Of a DNA stretch of 64,000 bases, positions 35,533 to 44,713 are shown in pieces. The notes under the pieces were generated by a model, which did no database searches, was not told the DNA's origin, and saw nothing but the letters and a program-made list of their open reading frames with translations. The translations under genes and the position numbers were made by a program. Where the stretch lies: positions 1 through 64,000 of the forward strand of contig NZ_QIBX01000017.1 in the NCBI RefSeq assembly GCF_003725995.1, given 5' to 3'. The stretch's first letter is position 1. Every line of letters begins with the position of its first letter. This DNA comes from Slackia equolifaciens (GTDB lineage Bacteria > Actinomycetota > Coriobacteriia > Coriobacteriales > Eggerthellaceae).

Positions 35533-36834
35533 ATGTACTACCAGGAGGAAATCGAGACCATGCCGCGCGCCGATCTTGAGGCGCTGCAGCTTGAGCGACT
35601 GCGAAAGTCGGTCGCCTATGCCTACGAACGCATTCCGCTGTATAAACAGCGTTTCGACGAGGCGGACGTCGACCCCTATTCAATCGAATCCCTGGAAGAC
35701 ATCAAGCGATTTCCCTTTATCGTGAAGCAGGATATGCGCGATGCGTATCCGTTCGGTCTGTTCGCCGTGCCCAATAGCGAAGTTGCTCGCATTCATGCGT
35801 CGTCTGGCACCACCGGCCAGGCAACCGTGGTGGGCCACACCGCAAACGACCTGAAGAATTGGGGAGATTGCTTCGCCCGCGGCATTTACATGGTGGGAGG
35901 CAACTCTGATTCCACCATTCAGGTTTCCTACGGCTATGGCCTGTTCACCGGCGGTCTGGGCGCCCACTCGGGCGGCGAGGCGGCGGGCTGTACTGTTATT
36001 CCCACCAGCTCCGGCAACACCAAGCGCCAGATTCAGATGATGCGCGATCTTAAGACCGACATCCTTGCCTGCACGCCGTCCTATGCGCTCCTCATTGCCG
36101 ACACGGCTATCGAGATGGGCTACAACCCCGCCGAGGATTTCGCGATTTCGGGCGTTATCCTGGGCGCCGAGCCTGCGAGCGAGGGCATGCGCGAAGAGAT
36201 CCGTCAGAAGCTCGGCGTGCAATACTGCGACGTGTACGGTCTGTCCGAGGTTATGGGGCCGGGCGTCGCCATGGAGTGCTCCGCCGCACACGGCCTGCAC
36301 GTAGCCGAGGACCAGTTCTTCTTCGAGATCGTCAATCCCGATACCCTTGAGCCCGTGCCCGATGGGGAATGGGGCGAGCTCGTGATCACTACGCTCACGC
36401 GCGAATGCTGCCCGCTCGTGCGTTACCGTACGCGCGACGTTACCCGTGTGATCGCGGAGGAGTGCCCGTGCGGTCGAACGCACCGCAAGATCGATCGCAT
36501 CGTTGGCCGCACCGACGACATGATGATCATCCGCGGCGTGAACGTGTTCCCGTCCCAGATCGAGCAGGTGGTTACGGGCTTCCCCGAGCTGGTGACCCAC
36601 TACCAGATCGTGCTCACCACCAAGGGTCCGCTCGACCGCGTGGAGCTTCGCGTGGAAACCGCGCCCGATTTCCCGTTCGACGAGATCCGCGCGTTGGAAG
36701 ACCTCAAGAAGCGCCTGGCCGCCGAACTCAAGAGCAACCTCCAGATTGCCGTGGAGATCAAGTTCGTGGAGCCTATGAGCATCGAGCGCAGCGAGGGCAA
36801 GGCAAAGCGCATCCTCGACCTGCGCAACCAATAG
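35533..36834 (+). CDS. paaK: Phenylacetate-CoA ligase family protein, copy 1
   Basis: A 433-residue AMP-forming aryl-CoA ligase. The P-loop-like HASSGTTGQATVVG is near 92-105, YGYGLFTGG near 138-146, YGLSEVMGPG near 235-244 and the hinge region YRTRDVTRV near 297-305; the catalytic Lys near the C-terminus lies in the segment SEGKAKRI. It joins arylacetates (phenylacetate, indoleacetate, hydroxyphenylacetate) to CoA, or the reverse. AAAGGA lies 6 bases before ATG 35533. It is followed by an ACT-domain gene, as is paaK copy 2 in reversed order. About half of residues look identical between the two copies. Confidence 0.88.
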   Translation: MYYQEEIETMPRADLEALQLERLRKSVAYAYERIPLYKQRFDEADVDPYSIESLEDIKRFPFIVKQDMRDAYPFGLFAVPNSEVARIHASSGTTGQATVVGHTANDLKNWGDCFARGIYMVGGNSDSTIQVSYGYGLFTGGLGAHSGGEAAGCTVIPTSSGNTKRQIQMMRDLKTDILACTPSYALLIADTAIEMGYNPAEDFAISGVILGAEPASEGMREEIRQKLGVQYCDVYGLSEVMGPGVAMECSAAHGLHVAEDQFFFEIVNPDTLEPVPDGEWGELVITTLTRECCPLVRYRTRDVTRVIAEECPCGRTHRKIDRIVGRTDDMMIIRGVNVFPSQIEQVVTGFPELVTHYQIVLTTKGPLDRVELRVETAPDFPFDEIRALEDLKKRLAAELKSNLQIAVEIKFVEPMSIERSEGKAKRILDLRNQ

Positions 36835-36949
36835 GTCCGGCTTATGCGCGGCGGGGCATCGAGACTTCCGCTGCGCCCTGCGCCGCGGCTAAGGCATGCG
36901 GCGTCCGCCATGTGATTCATCTTGGAATTATGGAAGAACGGAGACAGCC

Positions 36950-37375
36950 ATGATTGAACAGCTGACCGTATTGTTGGAGAATAAGAAAGGCCGCCTTTCC
37001 GGCCTGTGCCGCGACCTCGCCGATGCTGATGTGAACATGCACGACCTCTTCGTGGCCGATACGTCGGACTTTGGCATCGTGCGCATCTTCTGCGACACGC
37101 CCAAGCGCGCCGCAAAGCTGCTCACCGACAAAGGCTATCGCGCCATCGTGACCGAGGTGCTCGCGGTTCGTGTTCCCAACCGCCCCGGCGGTTTGGCCGA
37201 ACTGTTGGAGTTCATCGACGAACAGGGCGTGAATATCGAGTACGGCTATTGCTTCTCGCGCGGCGAGGAGACCGCAATCGACGTGCTCAAGGCGGCAGAC
37301 GATTCCATCGAGTCGAAACTGGCCGAGGCCGGCTTCGACGTGGTTGAAGCAAAGGAAGTCTATCAGCTTGATTAA
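36950..37375 (+). CDS. Tandem ACT-domain protein, copy 1
   Basis: A 141-residue protein made of two ACT domains (about 3-68 and 71-138), small-molecule sensors that usually bind amino acids. Typical blocks are NKKGRLSGLCRDLADADVNM and RPGGLAELLEFIDEQGVNIE, the turn-plus-helix where ligands bind. No catalytic domain is attached. ACT-only genes next to phenylacetate-CoA ligase and iorAB are a recurring arrangement in anaerobes. A role in sensing aromatic amino acids is inferred. A CGGAGA site precedes ATG 36950. Confidence 0.85.
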   Translation: MIEQLTVLLENKKGRLSGLCRDLADADVNMHDLFVADTSDFGIVRIFCDTPKRAAKLLTDKGYRAIVTEVLAVRVPNRPGGLAELLEFIDEQGVNIEYGYCFSRGEETAIDVLKAADDSIESKLAEAGFDVVEAKEVYQLD

Positions 37376-37421
37376 CGCATCCGATGAAATCATGGGTGCA
37401 TCGACGAGGCGGGGCTCCATC

Positions 37422-38822
37422 ATGGGGTTCCGCCTCGGCTATGCTCGCAAGGCTGCTGCCTCTTTGGAGAAAGACGCCCGCCCGCGCCATCTTTCCCCGC
37501 GCATTGGCTCTGCTGCAGTGGCGCTTATCTGCGCGCTGTCGATAGGGGTTCCGGCCTTCGCCGACGTGCAGCAGACCGACGTGGTGGCCGGCAAGACGGT
37601 GGAGGAGCGCGGCCTGGCACAGGATCAGTGCCTGGACATCTCTACGCCGCGCGCGATCGTGGTCGATGCGAATGGCGAGACGTATTTCGAGCGCGCCGCC
37701 GATGAGCCCTGCAAGATCGCTTCGCTCACCAAGATCATGACCGCCATCGTCGCGCTGGAAAACGCATCGTTGGACACGCAGATCACGGTGGATAATGAGG
37801 CGGCTACGGTGGGGCAGTCCTCCGCCGGGCTCCTCGAGGGCGATACCATGGATCTTGAAACTGCGCTCTATGCGCTGCTCGTGCCTTCGGGCAACGATGC
37901 TGCTATCGCCATCGCAAATACGCTCGGTGCTTCGATGGCATCCGATGGGCAAGGTGCGCAGGAGGCTTTCGTGGCCGCCATGAACGCAAAGGCAGAAGAG
38001 CTGGGTTGCACCGATACGGTGTTCGACAACCCTCACGGCCTCGATTACGACCAGTGGGCGGGCGATGCTCATTCGATCGCGCGCGATGTGGCAATCATGG
38101 TCGCCTATGCGATGCAGAACGAAACGTTTCGCTCTGTTGTGGGCGGCGGGTCGACGACCGTTACGGTGACCGGGGCAAACGGGGTCGCACGGACCATCGC
38201 GCTCGAGTCGACCGATGAGCTCATGGGGAGCTACGAGGGCCTTTGCGGCGTGAAAACCGGCACGACCGACGACGCGGGATATTGTTTCGCCGGCGCATGC
38301 AGCCGCGATGAGGGCGAGCTCTACACGGTGGTGCTGGGAGCCCCGTCAAGCGACGAGCGCTTCTCCGACACTGCCGCCATGCTCGACTGGACCTACGATG
38401 CCATTCGTACCGTGTCGCTTATCAGCACGCCTTCCACGGTGGAGTACCAAGGCGGCGACTCGCCGCTCGCGGCCTCGGTCGCGCAGAGCGACTGGCCCGA
38501 CTCCACGGTGCCGGCCACGGTGAGCGACCCGTCGCTTTCCGTCGAGCTGTTCACATTGGCGGGCGCGGTTAGCCAGGAGGTTTCCTTCGAGACGCTCGAA
38601 GGGGATGTCCGTGCGGGCGACGTGGTGGGAAGCCTCACCTTCACGCAGGATGGCCAGACCGTGGCAGAATGCGACCTCGTTGCCGCACAGGATGCCCCGG
38701 CTCCCGATTTCTTCCAGAAGATAGGCGTGTGGTGGGATAGGCTGTTCAGGAATATGCAGGGCCAGCCTACCGTCGCACAATCGGAGTGCTATAACAATAC
38801 GGCGGAGCTTTCGGACCGCTAG
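37422..38822 (+). CDS. dacA: D-alanyl-D-alanine carboxypeptidase (S11, DacA type)
   Basis: A 466-residue penicillin-binding protein that trims the fifth D-Ala from peptidoglycan stem peptides. A long basic N-region and hydrophobic segment ending SIGVPAFA is the export signal. The active-site triad is complete: SLTK (in CKIASLTKIMTAIV), SGN (VPSGNDAAIAIA) and KTG (GVKTGTTDDAGYCFA). The C-terminal third matches the beta-rich PBP5_C domain, followed by a weakly hydrophobic end. GAGGCGGGG suggests ATG 37422; ATG 37392 and TTG 37344 in the same frame are alternatives. It is functionally unrelated to the flanking aromatic acid genes. Confidence 0.9.
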   Translation: MGFRLGYARKAAASLEKDARPRHLSPRIGSAAVALICALSIGVPAFADVQQTDVVAGKTVEERGLAQDQCLDISTPRAIVVDANGETYFERAADEPCKIASLTKIMTAIVALENASLDTQITVDNEAATVGQSSAGLLEGDTMDLETALYALLVPSGNDAAIAIANTLGASMASDGQGAQEAFVAAMNAKAEELGCTDTVFDNPHGLDYDQWAGDAHSIARDVAIMVAYAMQNETFRSVVGGGSTTVTVTGANGVARTIALESTDELMGSYEGLCGVKTGTTDDAGYCFAGACSRDEGELYTVVLGAPSSDERFSDTAAMLDWTYDAIRTVSLISTPSTVEYQGGDSPLAASVAQSDWPDSTVPATVSDPSLSVELFTLAGAVSQEVSFETLEGDVRAGDVVGSLTFTQDGQTVAECDLVAAQDAPAPDFFQKIGVWWDRLFRNMQGQPTVAQSECYNNTAELSDR

Positions 38823-38874
38823 GTCGGCTTTCGCATCCCAATCGATTTCGTACCTTTCGGAGAAAGGATTCACT

Positions 38875-39321
38875 ATGACTACGTGTCCCGTGTGCAATGC
38901 GCAGCTCGCAGAAACCGACACCGCCTGTCCTGTGTGCGGCTTCAAGCTCATCGGACAGACGCAGGCGTTCAAGCCTATCACCATGAACCCGACGCCCAAT
39001 ATGGCATCGCCTCAGCTTTTGAGCGAAGCCACGCTTTCCATTGTGAAGGGGCCCCAGGTGGGAAACGTGTTCCGTCTATCGACGGATACGCTCACCATCG
39101 GCCGCAGCCCGCAGTGCGACATCTTCCTCAACGACATGACGGTTTCCCGCATGCATGCCACGATGCGCCGCACGCCTGCGGGATATGAAATCGTCGACGC
39201 TGATTCCTTCAACGGGCTTTGGGTGAACAACCTCAACGTCAAAGACGCCGTGCTCAAAGACGGCGATGTGATTCAGATTGGCACGTTCTGCTTGGTGTAT
39301 CAGGCCACCCCGCAGATGTAG
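38875..39321 (+). CDS. Zinc-ribbon FHA-domain protein
   Basis: A 148-residue protein with a rubredoxin-like zinc ribbon (Cys4, Cys7, Cys18, Cys21 in two CPVC pairs) and a C-terminal forkhead-associated domain (about 53-145) that binds phosphothreonine peptides. FHA core residues are present: GRSPQCDI, SRMHA and the DxxSxNGLWVN-type loop. It implies Ser/Thr kinase signalling, probably in cell wall control given dacA upstream, but no kinase is in the window. GGAGAAAGGA precedes ATG 38875. Confidence 0.85.
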   Translation: MTTCPVCNAQLAETDTACPVCGFKLIGQTQAFKPITMNPTPNMASPQLLSEATLSIVKGPQVGNVFRLSTDTLTIGRSPQCDIFLNDMTVSRMHATMRRTPAGYEIVDADSFNGLWVNNLNVKDAVLKDGDVIQIGTFCLVYQATPQM

Positions 39322-39347
39322 AAAAACGAGGAAAAGGGGGAGCCTGC

Positions 39348-41114
39348 ATGACTGAAAACTCGGAGAAAAGAGAACTCATCTCGGGCAACGAGGCCATAGC
39401 GCGCGGTGCGTGGGAGGCTGGGGCGACCATCGGCGTGGCGTATCCGGGCACGCCTTCCACCGAGACCATGGAATCGTTCGCGAAGTATCCCGAGGTCTAT
39501 GCCGAGTGGTGTCCGAACGAGAAGGTGGCCGTCGAGGTTGGCCTTGGCGCTTCTGCTGCGGGACGGCGCGTGCTTTCCACGATGAAGCATGTGGGCGTGA
39601 ACGTGGCCGCCGACCCGCTGTATACGGCCGCGTATACCGGCGTAGGCGGCGGCATGGTCATCTTGGCCGCCGACGATCCGGGCATGCATTCGTCTCAGAA
39701 TGAGCAGGATTCGCGGTTCCATGCGATGGCGTCGCACATTCCCATGATGGAGCCGGCCGACAGCGCAGAGGCGCTGTCTTTCACCCGCGATGCATTCGAG
39801 CTTTCAGAGCGTTTCGACTTGCCCATTATGCTGCGTTCCACCGTGCGCGTGTCGCACACCAAATGCCCCGTTACGCTGGGGGAGCGCACGGAGGCCGTCG
39901 TGGTGCCGTACGAGAAGAATCCCGCTAAGTGGGTCATGATGCCCGCGTTCGCCAAGCCGCGTCGCATCGATCTCGATGAGCGCATCGCGCGCGTGCGAGC
40001 CTTCGTGGACGAGTGCCCCTATAACGTTGTCGAGCGGCGCTCGTCCGAAGTGGGCGTAATCTGCGCCGGGGCCACCTATCAGCACGTACGCGAAGGTCTG
40101 CCCGAGGCCAGCGTGCTCAAACTGGGCATTACCTGGCCTTTGCCTGTGGGCCTCATCCGTCGCTTCGCCGATTCGGTGGATAAGCTCTACGTTATCGAAG
40201 AGGCATCCGACTACCTCTCGACGCAGGTGCGTGCTCTGGGCGTCGCGCTGGAAAGCGCGCCTGCCGGTTTGCCCGCGTACGGCGAGCTGAGCCCGTCCCT
40301 TATCGCCCAGGCGTTCGGTGGGGCGGCGCCCGAGGTGCGCGAGGCTCCCGCCGGTGTTCCCGGCAGGCCGCCTGCGCTGTGCCCCGGCTGCCCGCATCGT
40401 CTGGTGTTCCGCGAGCTGTCGCGTATGCGCGCCATTGTCACGGGCGATATCGGATGTTACACGCTCGGGGCGCTTCCGCCGCTTTCCGCCATGGACACGT
40501 GCGTCGATATGGGCGCCTCCATCTCGATGGCACACGGCTTCGAGCTGGGCCTCGCCGAGGAAAAGCATCGTCCCGTGGTGGCCGTCATCGGCGATTCGAC
40601 ATTCGCGCATTCCGGCATAACGTCGCTGCTCAATACGATGTACAACTGCGGCAGCGGCACGGTTTGCATCCTCGACAACCGCACTACGGCCATGACCGGC
40701 CATCAGGGCAACCCGGTAAACGGCATCACGCTGCAGAAGCGTCCCTCGCGCGAGCTCGACCTGCCTACGCTCGTGCGTGCGCTCGGCGTGGAGGATGTGC
40801 GCACGGTTGACCCGATGGATCTGGCCGCTACGCGCGAGGCGCTTACGCAAGCCACCAAGTCCGACGCGCTCAGCGTGATCGTCTTCGTATCGCCGTGCGT
40901 GCTTCTGAGCAAGGAGCGCAAGCCCGCATATTCCGTTAAGCCGGATTGCCGGGCGTGCGGCGTGTGCTCGCTTTTGGGCTGCCCTGCCATCGGGCGCGAC
41001 CCTGAGACGGGCAAGGCGTCGGTCGATCCCTCGCTATGCGTGGGCTGTGGCCAGTGTGCGCAGTCGTGCCCGTTCGGATGTTTCGTTCAGGAGAAGGGGG
41101 AGCGTCATGAATAA
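39348..41114 (+). CDS. iorA: Indolepyruvate:ferredoxin oxidoreductase, alpha subunit
   Basis: A 588-residue thiamine-diphosphate enzyme converting arylpyruvates plus CoA and oxidised ferredoxin to arylacetyl-CoA, CO2 and reduced ferredoxin, or the reverse. The N-terminal pyrimidine-binding domain (GVAYPGTPSTETMESFAKYP near 26-45), the TPP-binding domain (CPGCPHR near 345-351, GDIGCYTLG, GDSTFAHSG) and the C-terminal pair of [4Fe-4S] motifs (CRACGVCSLLGCP and CVGCGQCAQSCP) are all present. GGAAAAGGGGGAGCC precedes ATG 39348. The gene overlaps iorB by 8 bases. Confidence 0.95.
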   Translation: MTENSEKRELISGNEAIARGAWEAGATIGVAYPGTPSTETMESFAKYPEVYAEWCPNEKVAVEVGLGASAAGRRVLSTMKHVGVNVAADPLYTAAYTGVGGGMVILAADDPGMHSSQNEQDSRFHAMASHIPMMEPADSAEALSFTRDAFELSERFDLPIMLRSTVRVSHTKCPVTLGERTEAVVVPYEKNPAKWVMMPAFAKPRRIDLDERIARVRAFVDECPYNVVERRSSEVGVICAGATYQHVREGLPEASVLKLGITWPLPVGLIRRFADSVDKLYVIEEASDYLSTQVRALGVALESAPAGLPAYGELSPSLIAQAFGGAAPEVREAPAGVPGRPPALCPGCPHRLVFRELSRMRAIVTGDIGCYTLGALPPLSAMDTCVDMGASISMAHGFELGLAEEKHRPVVAVIGDSTFAHSGITSLLNTMYNCGSGTVCILDNRTTAMTGHQGNPVNGITLQKRPSRELDLPTLVRALGVEDVRTVDPMDLAATREALTQATKSDALSVIVFVSPCVLLSKERKPAYSVKPDCRACGVCSLLGCPAIGRDPETGKASVDPSLCVGCGQCAQSCPFGCFVQEKGERHE

Positions 41115-41706
41115 CACCAAGACCGTGATGCTGTGCGGCGTCGGCGGCCAGGGCGCCCTCCTCGCCGCCGATATTCTCGCGCGTTGCGCCATGGCGTGCG
41201 GGCAGGATGTCAAGCTGTCCGAAATCCATGGCATGGCCCAGCGCGGCGGCGCCGTGACCACCATCATTCGCCTTGGCGACCAGGTGGCCTCAATGGTGGC
41301 CGACCGGGGCTGCGTGGACTGCCTCGTCTCTTTCGAGACCACCGAGGCGTTGCGCAATCTGCCCTATCTTGCTTTAGGCGGCAGCATGTTCGTGAGCGAC
41401 GAATCCATTGAGCCGCTTCCTGTGCTCGCGGGTAAGGAGAGGATGCCGCGCGCTCCTCGCAAAACGCTTCAAGAGCTGGGCGCGTTCGTTATTCCCGCCG
41501 GCATTCTTGCAAAGCAGGCGGGAAGCTCGAAAGCGGTCAACGTGGTGCTTCTGGGCGCCCTGTCTACTCGGCTTCCGTATCCCGAAGACCTCTGGCGCGC
41601 CACCATCGAGCGCCGCGTGCCGGAGAAGTTCAAGGATATTAACCTTTCTGCGTTCAATCTCGGCCGTACGTGGGCGTTGGAGCACGCGCCCAAGACAGAA
41701 GAGTAG
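41107..41706 (+). CDS. iorB: Indolepyruvate:ferredoxin oxidoreductase, beta subunit
   Basis: A 199-residue gamma-domain subunit of the 2-oxoacid:ferredoxin oxidoreductase superfamily, which binds the CoA-side substrate. The signature GVGGQGALLAADILA is near 11-25 and EIHGMAQRGGAV near 39-50. Length is normal for IorB. Start overlaps the iorA stop. It must act with IorA as a heteromer in the cytoplasm. Confidence 0.94.
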   Translation: MNNTKTVMLCGVGGQGALLAADILARCAMACGQDVKLSEIHGMAQRGGAVTTIIRLGDQVASMVADRGCVDCLVSFETTEALRNLPYLALGGSMFVSDESIEPLPVLAGKERMPRAPRKTLQELGAFVIPAGILAKQAGSSKAVNVVLLGALSTRLPYPEDLWRATIERRVPEKFKDINLSAFNLGRTWALEHAPKTEE

Positions 41707-41768
41707 CGCGCGTATCATCCGAAAAGGGCTCGCACATGGTTGCGAGCCGTGTTTTGAGAGGGTTGTTC

Positions 41769-42185
41769 ATGAGCATTTCGCAGATTAGCGTTTTCATTGA
41801 GAGCAAGCCCGGCATGCTGAAAGAGGCGCTCGACGTCATGGCGGCGGCGGGTGCCAACATTCGCGGCTATAGCGCTTCCGATACGGGCGATTTCGGCATC
41901 GTGCGCTTCGTGGTTGACAATACCGATGCAGGTCTTACTGCGCTCACCGATGCCGGCTTTGCCGCCAAGGTCAAGCCAGTCATATGCGTGCATCTGAAGG
42001 ACGACCCCGGCGAATTGAGCCGCGCGCTGGGCGTGGTCGCGCGGGCCGGCATCAATCTCGAGTACACCTATTCGTTGGTGGGGACGTATATCTGCCTCCA
42101 GGTCAAGGACGATCTGGAGGCGGTCGAGAAGCTGCTGGAACGCGAATCTTTCGAATTGGTGAACGATAATGACTTCTTTGAATAA
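41769..42185 (+). CDS. Tandem ACT-domain protein, copy 2
   Basis: A 138-residue double ACT protein parallel to the one at 36950. Ligand-loop segments ESKPGMLKEALDVMAAAGANI and LKDDPGELSRALGVVARAGI are clear. It overlaps the following ligase gene by 17 bases, so the two are translationally coupled. Candidate ligands are Phe, Tyr or Trp; this is inference from the neighbours. Confidence 0.85.
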   Translation: MSISQISVFIESKPGMLKEALDVMAAAGANIRGYSASDTGDFGIVRFVVDNTDAGLTALTDAGFAAKVKPVICVHLKDDPGELSRALGVVARAGINLEYTYSLVGTYICLQVKDDLEAVEKLLERESFELVNDNDFFE

Positions 42186-43491
42186 CGACACGATTTTGAA
42201 CCCCGACATCGAATGCGCCAGCCGCGAGCGCATTCGCGAGATACAGCTGGCAAAGCTCCAGCGCCAGGTGAAGCATGCCTATGCCAACGTCGCCTGGTAC
42301 CGTGAGCGGATGGATGAGATGGGCGTGGCCCCGGACGACATCAAGACGCTCGACGACGTGCGCAGGCTCCCGTTCACGGATAAGACCGTGCTTCGCGATA
42401 CGTACCCCTATGGCCTTTTTGCTGTGCCGCTGGATGATGTGGTGAGGCTTCATGCCTCGAGCGGCACCACCGGCAAGCCTATCGTTGTAGGGTACACCAA
42501 GGGTGATCTGGACGTGTGGGCCGAGTGCATCGCACGCATAGCCAGCATGGCAGGGGTGACCTCCCGCGATCGCGTGCAGATGTCGTTCGGCTACGGTATG
42601 TTCACAGGCGGCTTTGGCCTTCACTACGGCTGTGAGCATATGGGTTGCATGATGATTCCCGCGAGCTCCGGAAACACCGAGCGTCAGCTGATGATGATCA
42701 ACGATTACGGATCGACCGTGCTCATCGCCACGCCTTCCTATGCGATGCACATCTGCGAAGCGGGCGAGGCGGCCGGCATCGACTGGTCCAAGAGCACGCT
42801 GCGCGTGGGCCTGTTCGGCGGCGAGCCGTGCACGCCGGCGCTCAAGCGCGAGATCGAAAGCCGCATGCATATCGTGTGCACTGACAACTACGGTCTCACC
42901 GAGGTCATGGGTCCTGGCGTTTCGGGCGAATGCCTGAGCTCGCGCCATCAGCAGCATATCGCCGAAGACCATTTCCTCTGGGAGATCGTGGACCCCAAGA
43001 CCGGCGAACCCCTCCCCGAGGGCGAAGAGGGCGAGCTCGTGCTCACGCCCCTCGACAAGGAGGCGTTCCCCGTTCTGCGGTATCGTACGCACGATCTCAC
43101 GCGTATCACTACCGAGCCGTGCGCCTGCGGGCGCACCCATGCGCGCATGGATAAGGTGCGCACCCGCACCGACGACATGCTCATCATCCGCGGCACCAAC
43201 GTGTTCCCGTCCGAAATCGAGGACGTGCTCGCGGGCATCGAGGGCGTGAGCCCGCACTACCATATCGTGGTGGACAATGAAACGGGCCTTGACCGCATGA
43301 CCGTATCGGTTGAACTGCTGCCCGAAGGCATGCATGACAGCTTCGAGAAGATGGAGGCCTTCACCAAGCGCGTCGCCGATACGCTCACCAACACGTTGCT
43401 CGTGCGTCCGCGCGTGAAGCTCGTGCAGCCCGGCACCATCGCTCGCAGCGAAGGCAAGACCAAGCACGTTGAGGATTTGCGCAGGAAGTAA
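42169..43491 (+). CDS. paaK: Phenylacetate-CoA ligase family protein, copy 2
   Basis: A 440-residue AMP-forming aryl-CoA ligase, paralogue of the protein at 35533. HASSGTTGKPIVVGYTKGD is near 98-116, YGMFTGGFG near 143-151, YGLTEVMGPGVSGE near 242-255 and YRTHDLTRI near 304-312. Compared with copy 1, Lys replaces Gln after SGTTG, the usual residue in characterised PaaK enzymes. It sits directly after iorAB and ACT copy 2, so arylacetyl-CoA produced or used by IOR is the likely substrate. Confidence 0.9.
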   Translation: MTSLNNDTILNPDIECASRERIREIQLAKLQRQVKHAYANVAWYRERMDEMGVAPDDIKTLDDVRRLPFTDKTVLRDTYPYGLFAVPLDDVVRLHASSGTTGKPIVVGYTKGDLDVWAECIARIASMAGVTSRDRVQMSFGYGMFTGGFGLHYGCEHMGCMMIPASSGNTERQLMMINDYGSTVLIATPSYAMHICEAGEAAGIDWSKSTLRVGLFGGEPCTPALKREIESRMHIVCTDNYGLTEVMGPGVSGECLSSRHQQHIAEDHFLWEIVDPKTGEPLPEGEEGELVLTPLDKEAFPVLRYRTHDLTRITTEPCACGRTHARMDKVRTRTDDMLIIRGTNVFPSEIEDVLAGIEGVSPHYHIVVDNETGLDRMTVSVELLPEGMHDSFEKMEAFTKRVADTLTNTLLVRPRVKLVQPGTIARSEGKTKHVEDLRRK

Positions 43492-43498
43492 TTACGTT

Positions 43499-43532
43499 CG
43501 CCCGGCCGCCGGCTGAGACGGGCGGCCGGGCG
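43499..43532 (+). terminator. Strong GC hairpin at the end of the ior-paaK operon
   Basis: CGCCCGGCCGCC (43499-43510) pairs perfectly with GGCGGCCGGGCG (43521-43532) over 12 bp with a 10-base loop, starting 7 bases after the paaK stop. There is no T-run, so termination may rely on stem strength or Rho. The rest of the gap to gluQRS (about 230 bases) shows no gene. Confidence 0.6.
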
Positions 43533-43762
43533 CGGTAAGGCTGCGCGCGTTGAGCGTCGAGCTGCGTGCGGTGACGAGGCGTGCGGCCGGGCGCGTCAAC
43601 GCCTCTTGTTCTGCCGCTTGCTTTCCTCGCTGTGCGTGGTATTCGATGCCTTGTTTGCGAAGGTTTGAGTGCGCGCTGTCGCGCGCTGCCTAGCCCCGTC
43701 CGCCTGTCGGGGCTATCTGATTATTTCGGCTCGCCCGTCTATGAATCATGGGAGGAGGGGAC

Positions 43763-44713
43763 GTGACTCAAGAAGAAGCTGCGCTTGAGCCTCGCCGCGT
43801 AAAAGGTAGGTTCGCCCCTTCTCCTACGGGACGAATGCACGCGGGCAACGTCTTCTCTGCGCTTGTGGCTTGGTTGGTCGCTAAATCGCAGGGCGGGTCG
43901 ATGGTTCTGCGCATCGAAGATTTGGATGCGGAGCGGTCTAAGCCGCAGTTCATCGATGCGGTGCAGCGAGATTTCGAAACACTTGGTCTTACCTGGGACG
44001 AAGGCCCTTATTTCCAGCATGACCGAACTGATGCCTATGAGGCGGCGTACGTGCGGCTTTGCGAGCGCGGGCTCGTGTATCCGTGTTTTTGCACGAGGGC
44101 TGATTTGCATGCCGCCTCGGCGCCGCACCATGGCGAGAAACTCGTCTATGCCGGCACGTGCCGCGGTCTTACGGAAGAGCGGCGTGCCGAGCGCGCCAAA
44201 TCACGTCCTCCTGCATCGCGCTTGATGGTGCCCGATGATTGCATCGAGCTGGTCGATGCAATTCAAGGCCCCTATTCTCAAAACCTCGCTTTTGAATGCG
44301 GAGATTTTCTCATCCGCCGCTCGGATGGCGCGTTCGCGTATCAGCTTGCCGTCGTGGTGGATGATGCCGCGCAGGGCGTCAATTCCATTGTGCGCGGCGT
44401 CGATCTGCTTTGCTCAACGCCGCAGCAGATGTATCTTCAGAATCTGTTGGGTTATCCTCATGCGGAGTACGCGCATGTGCCGCTGCTTGTTGCAGAGGAG
44501 GGGCGCCGTCTATCGAAGCGCGACCACGATGCTGCGCTCGATGCGCTGCTCGCGCGGTTCGGATCGCCTGCGGGTATCATCGGGCATATCGCCGGAATTA
44601 CCGGAATTGCTCCAACGTGCGATCCCGTGATGCCCGAGGAGCTCCTTGCGTCATTTGACCTGAATACGTTCGCGAAGCATCTTCCCGATAAGGTTCAGAT
44701 TCGTTGGCACTAG
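43763..44713 (+). CDS. gluQ: Glutamyl-Q tRNA(Asp) synthetase
   Basis: A 316-residue truncated GluRS-like enzyme lacking the anticodon-binding domain; it attaches glutamate to queuosine in tRNA(Asp). The motifs are FAPSPTGRMHAGN (HIGH-type), a zinc site (Cys-x-Cys then Tyr-x3-Cys in PCFCTRADL and VYAGTC) and the KMSKS-type RLSKRDHD. GTG 43763 is preferred over ATG 43748 because the GGAGGAGGGG ribosome site lies between them. It implies that the organism has or salvages queuosine. Confidence 0.88.
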   Translation: MTQEEAALEPRRVKGRFAPSPTGRMHAGNVFSALVAWLVAKSQGGSMVLRIEDLDAERSKPQFIDAVQRDFETLGLTWDEGPYFQHDRTDAYEAAYVRLCERGLVYPCFCTRADLHAASAPHHGEKLVYAGTCRGLTEERRAERAKSRPPASRLMVPDDCIELVDAIQGPYSQNLAFECGDFLIRRSDGAFAYQLAVVVDDAAQGVNSIVRGVDLLCSTPQQMYLQNLLGYPHAEYAHVPLLVAEEGRRLSKRDHDAALDALLARFGSPAGIIGHIAGITGIAPTCDPVMPEELLASFDLNTFAKHLPDKVQIRWH

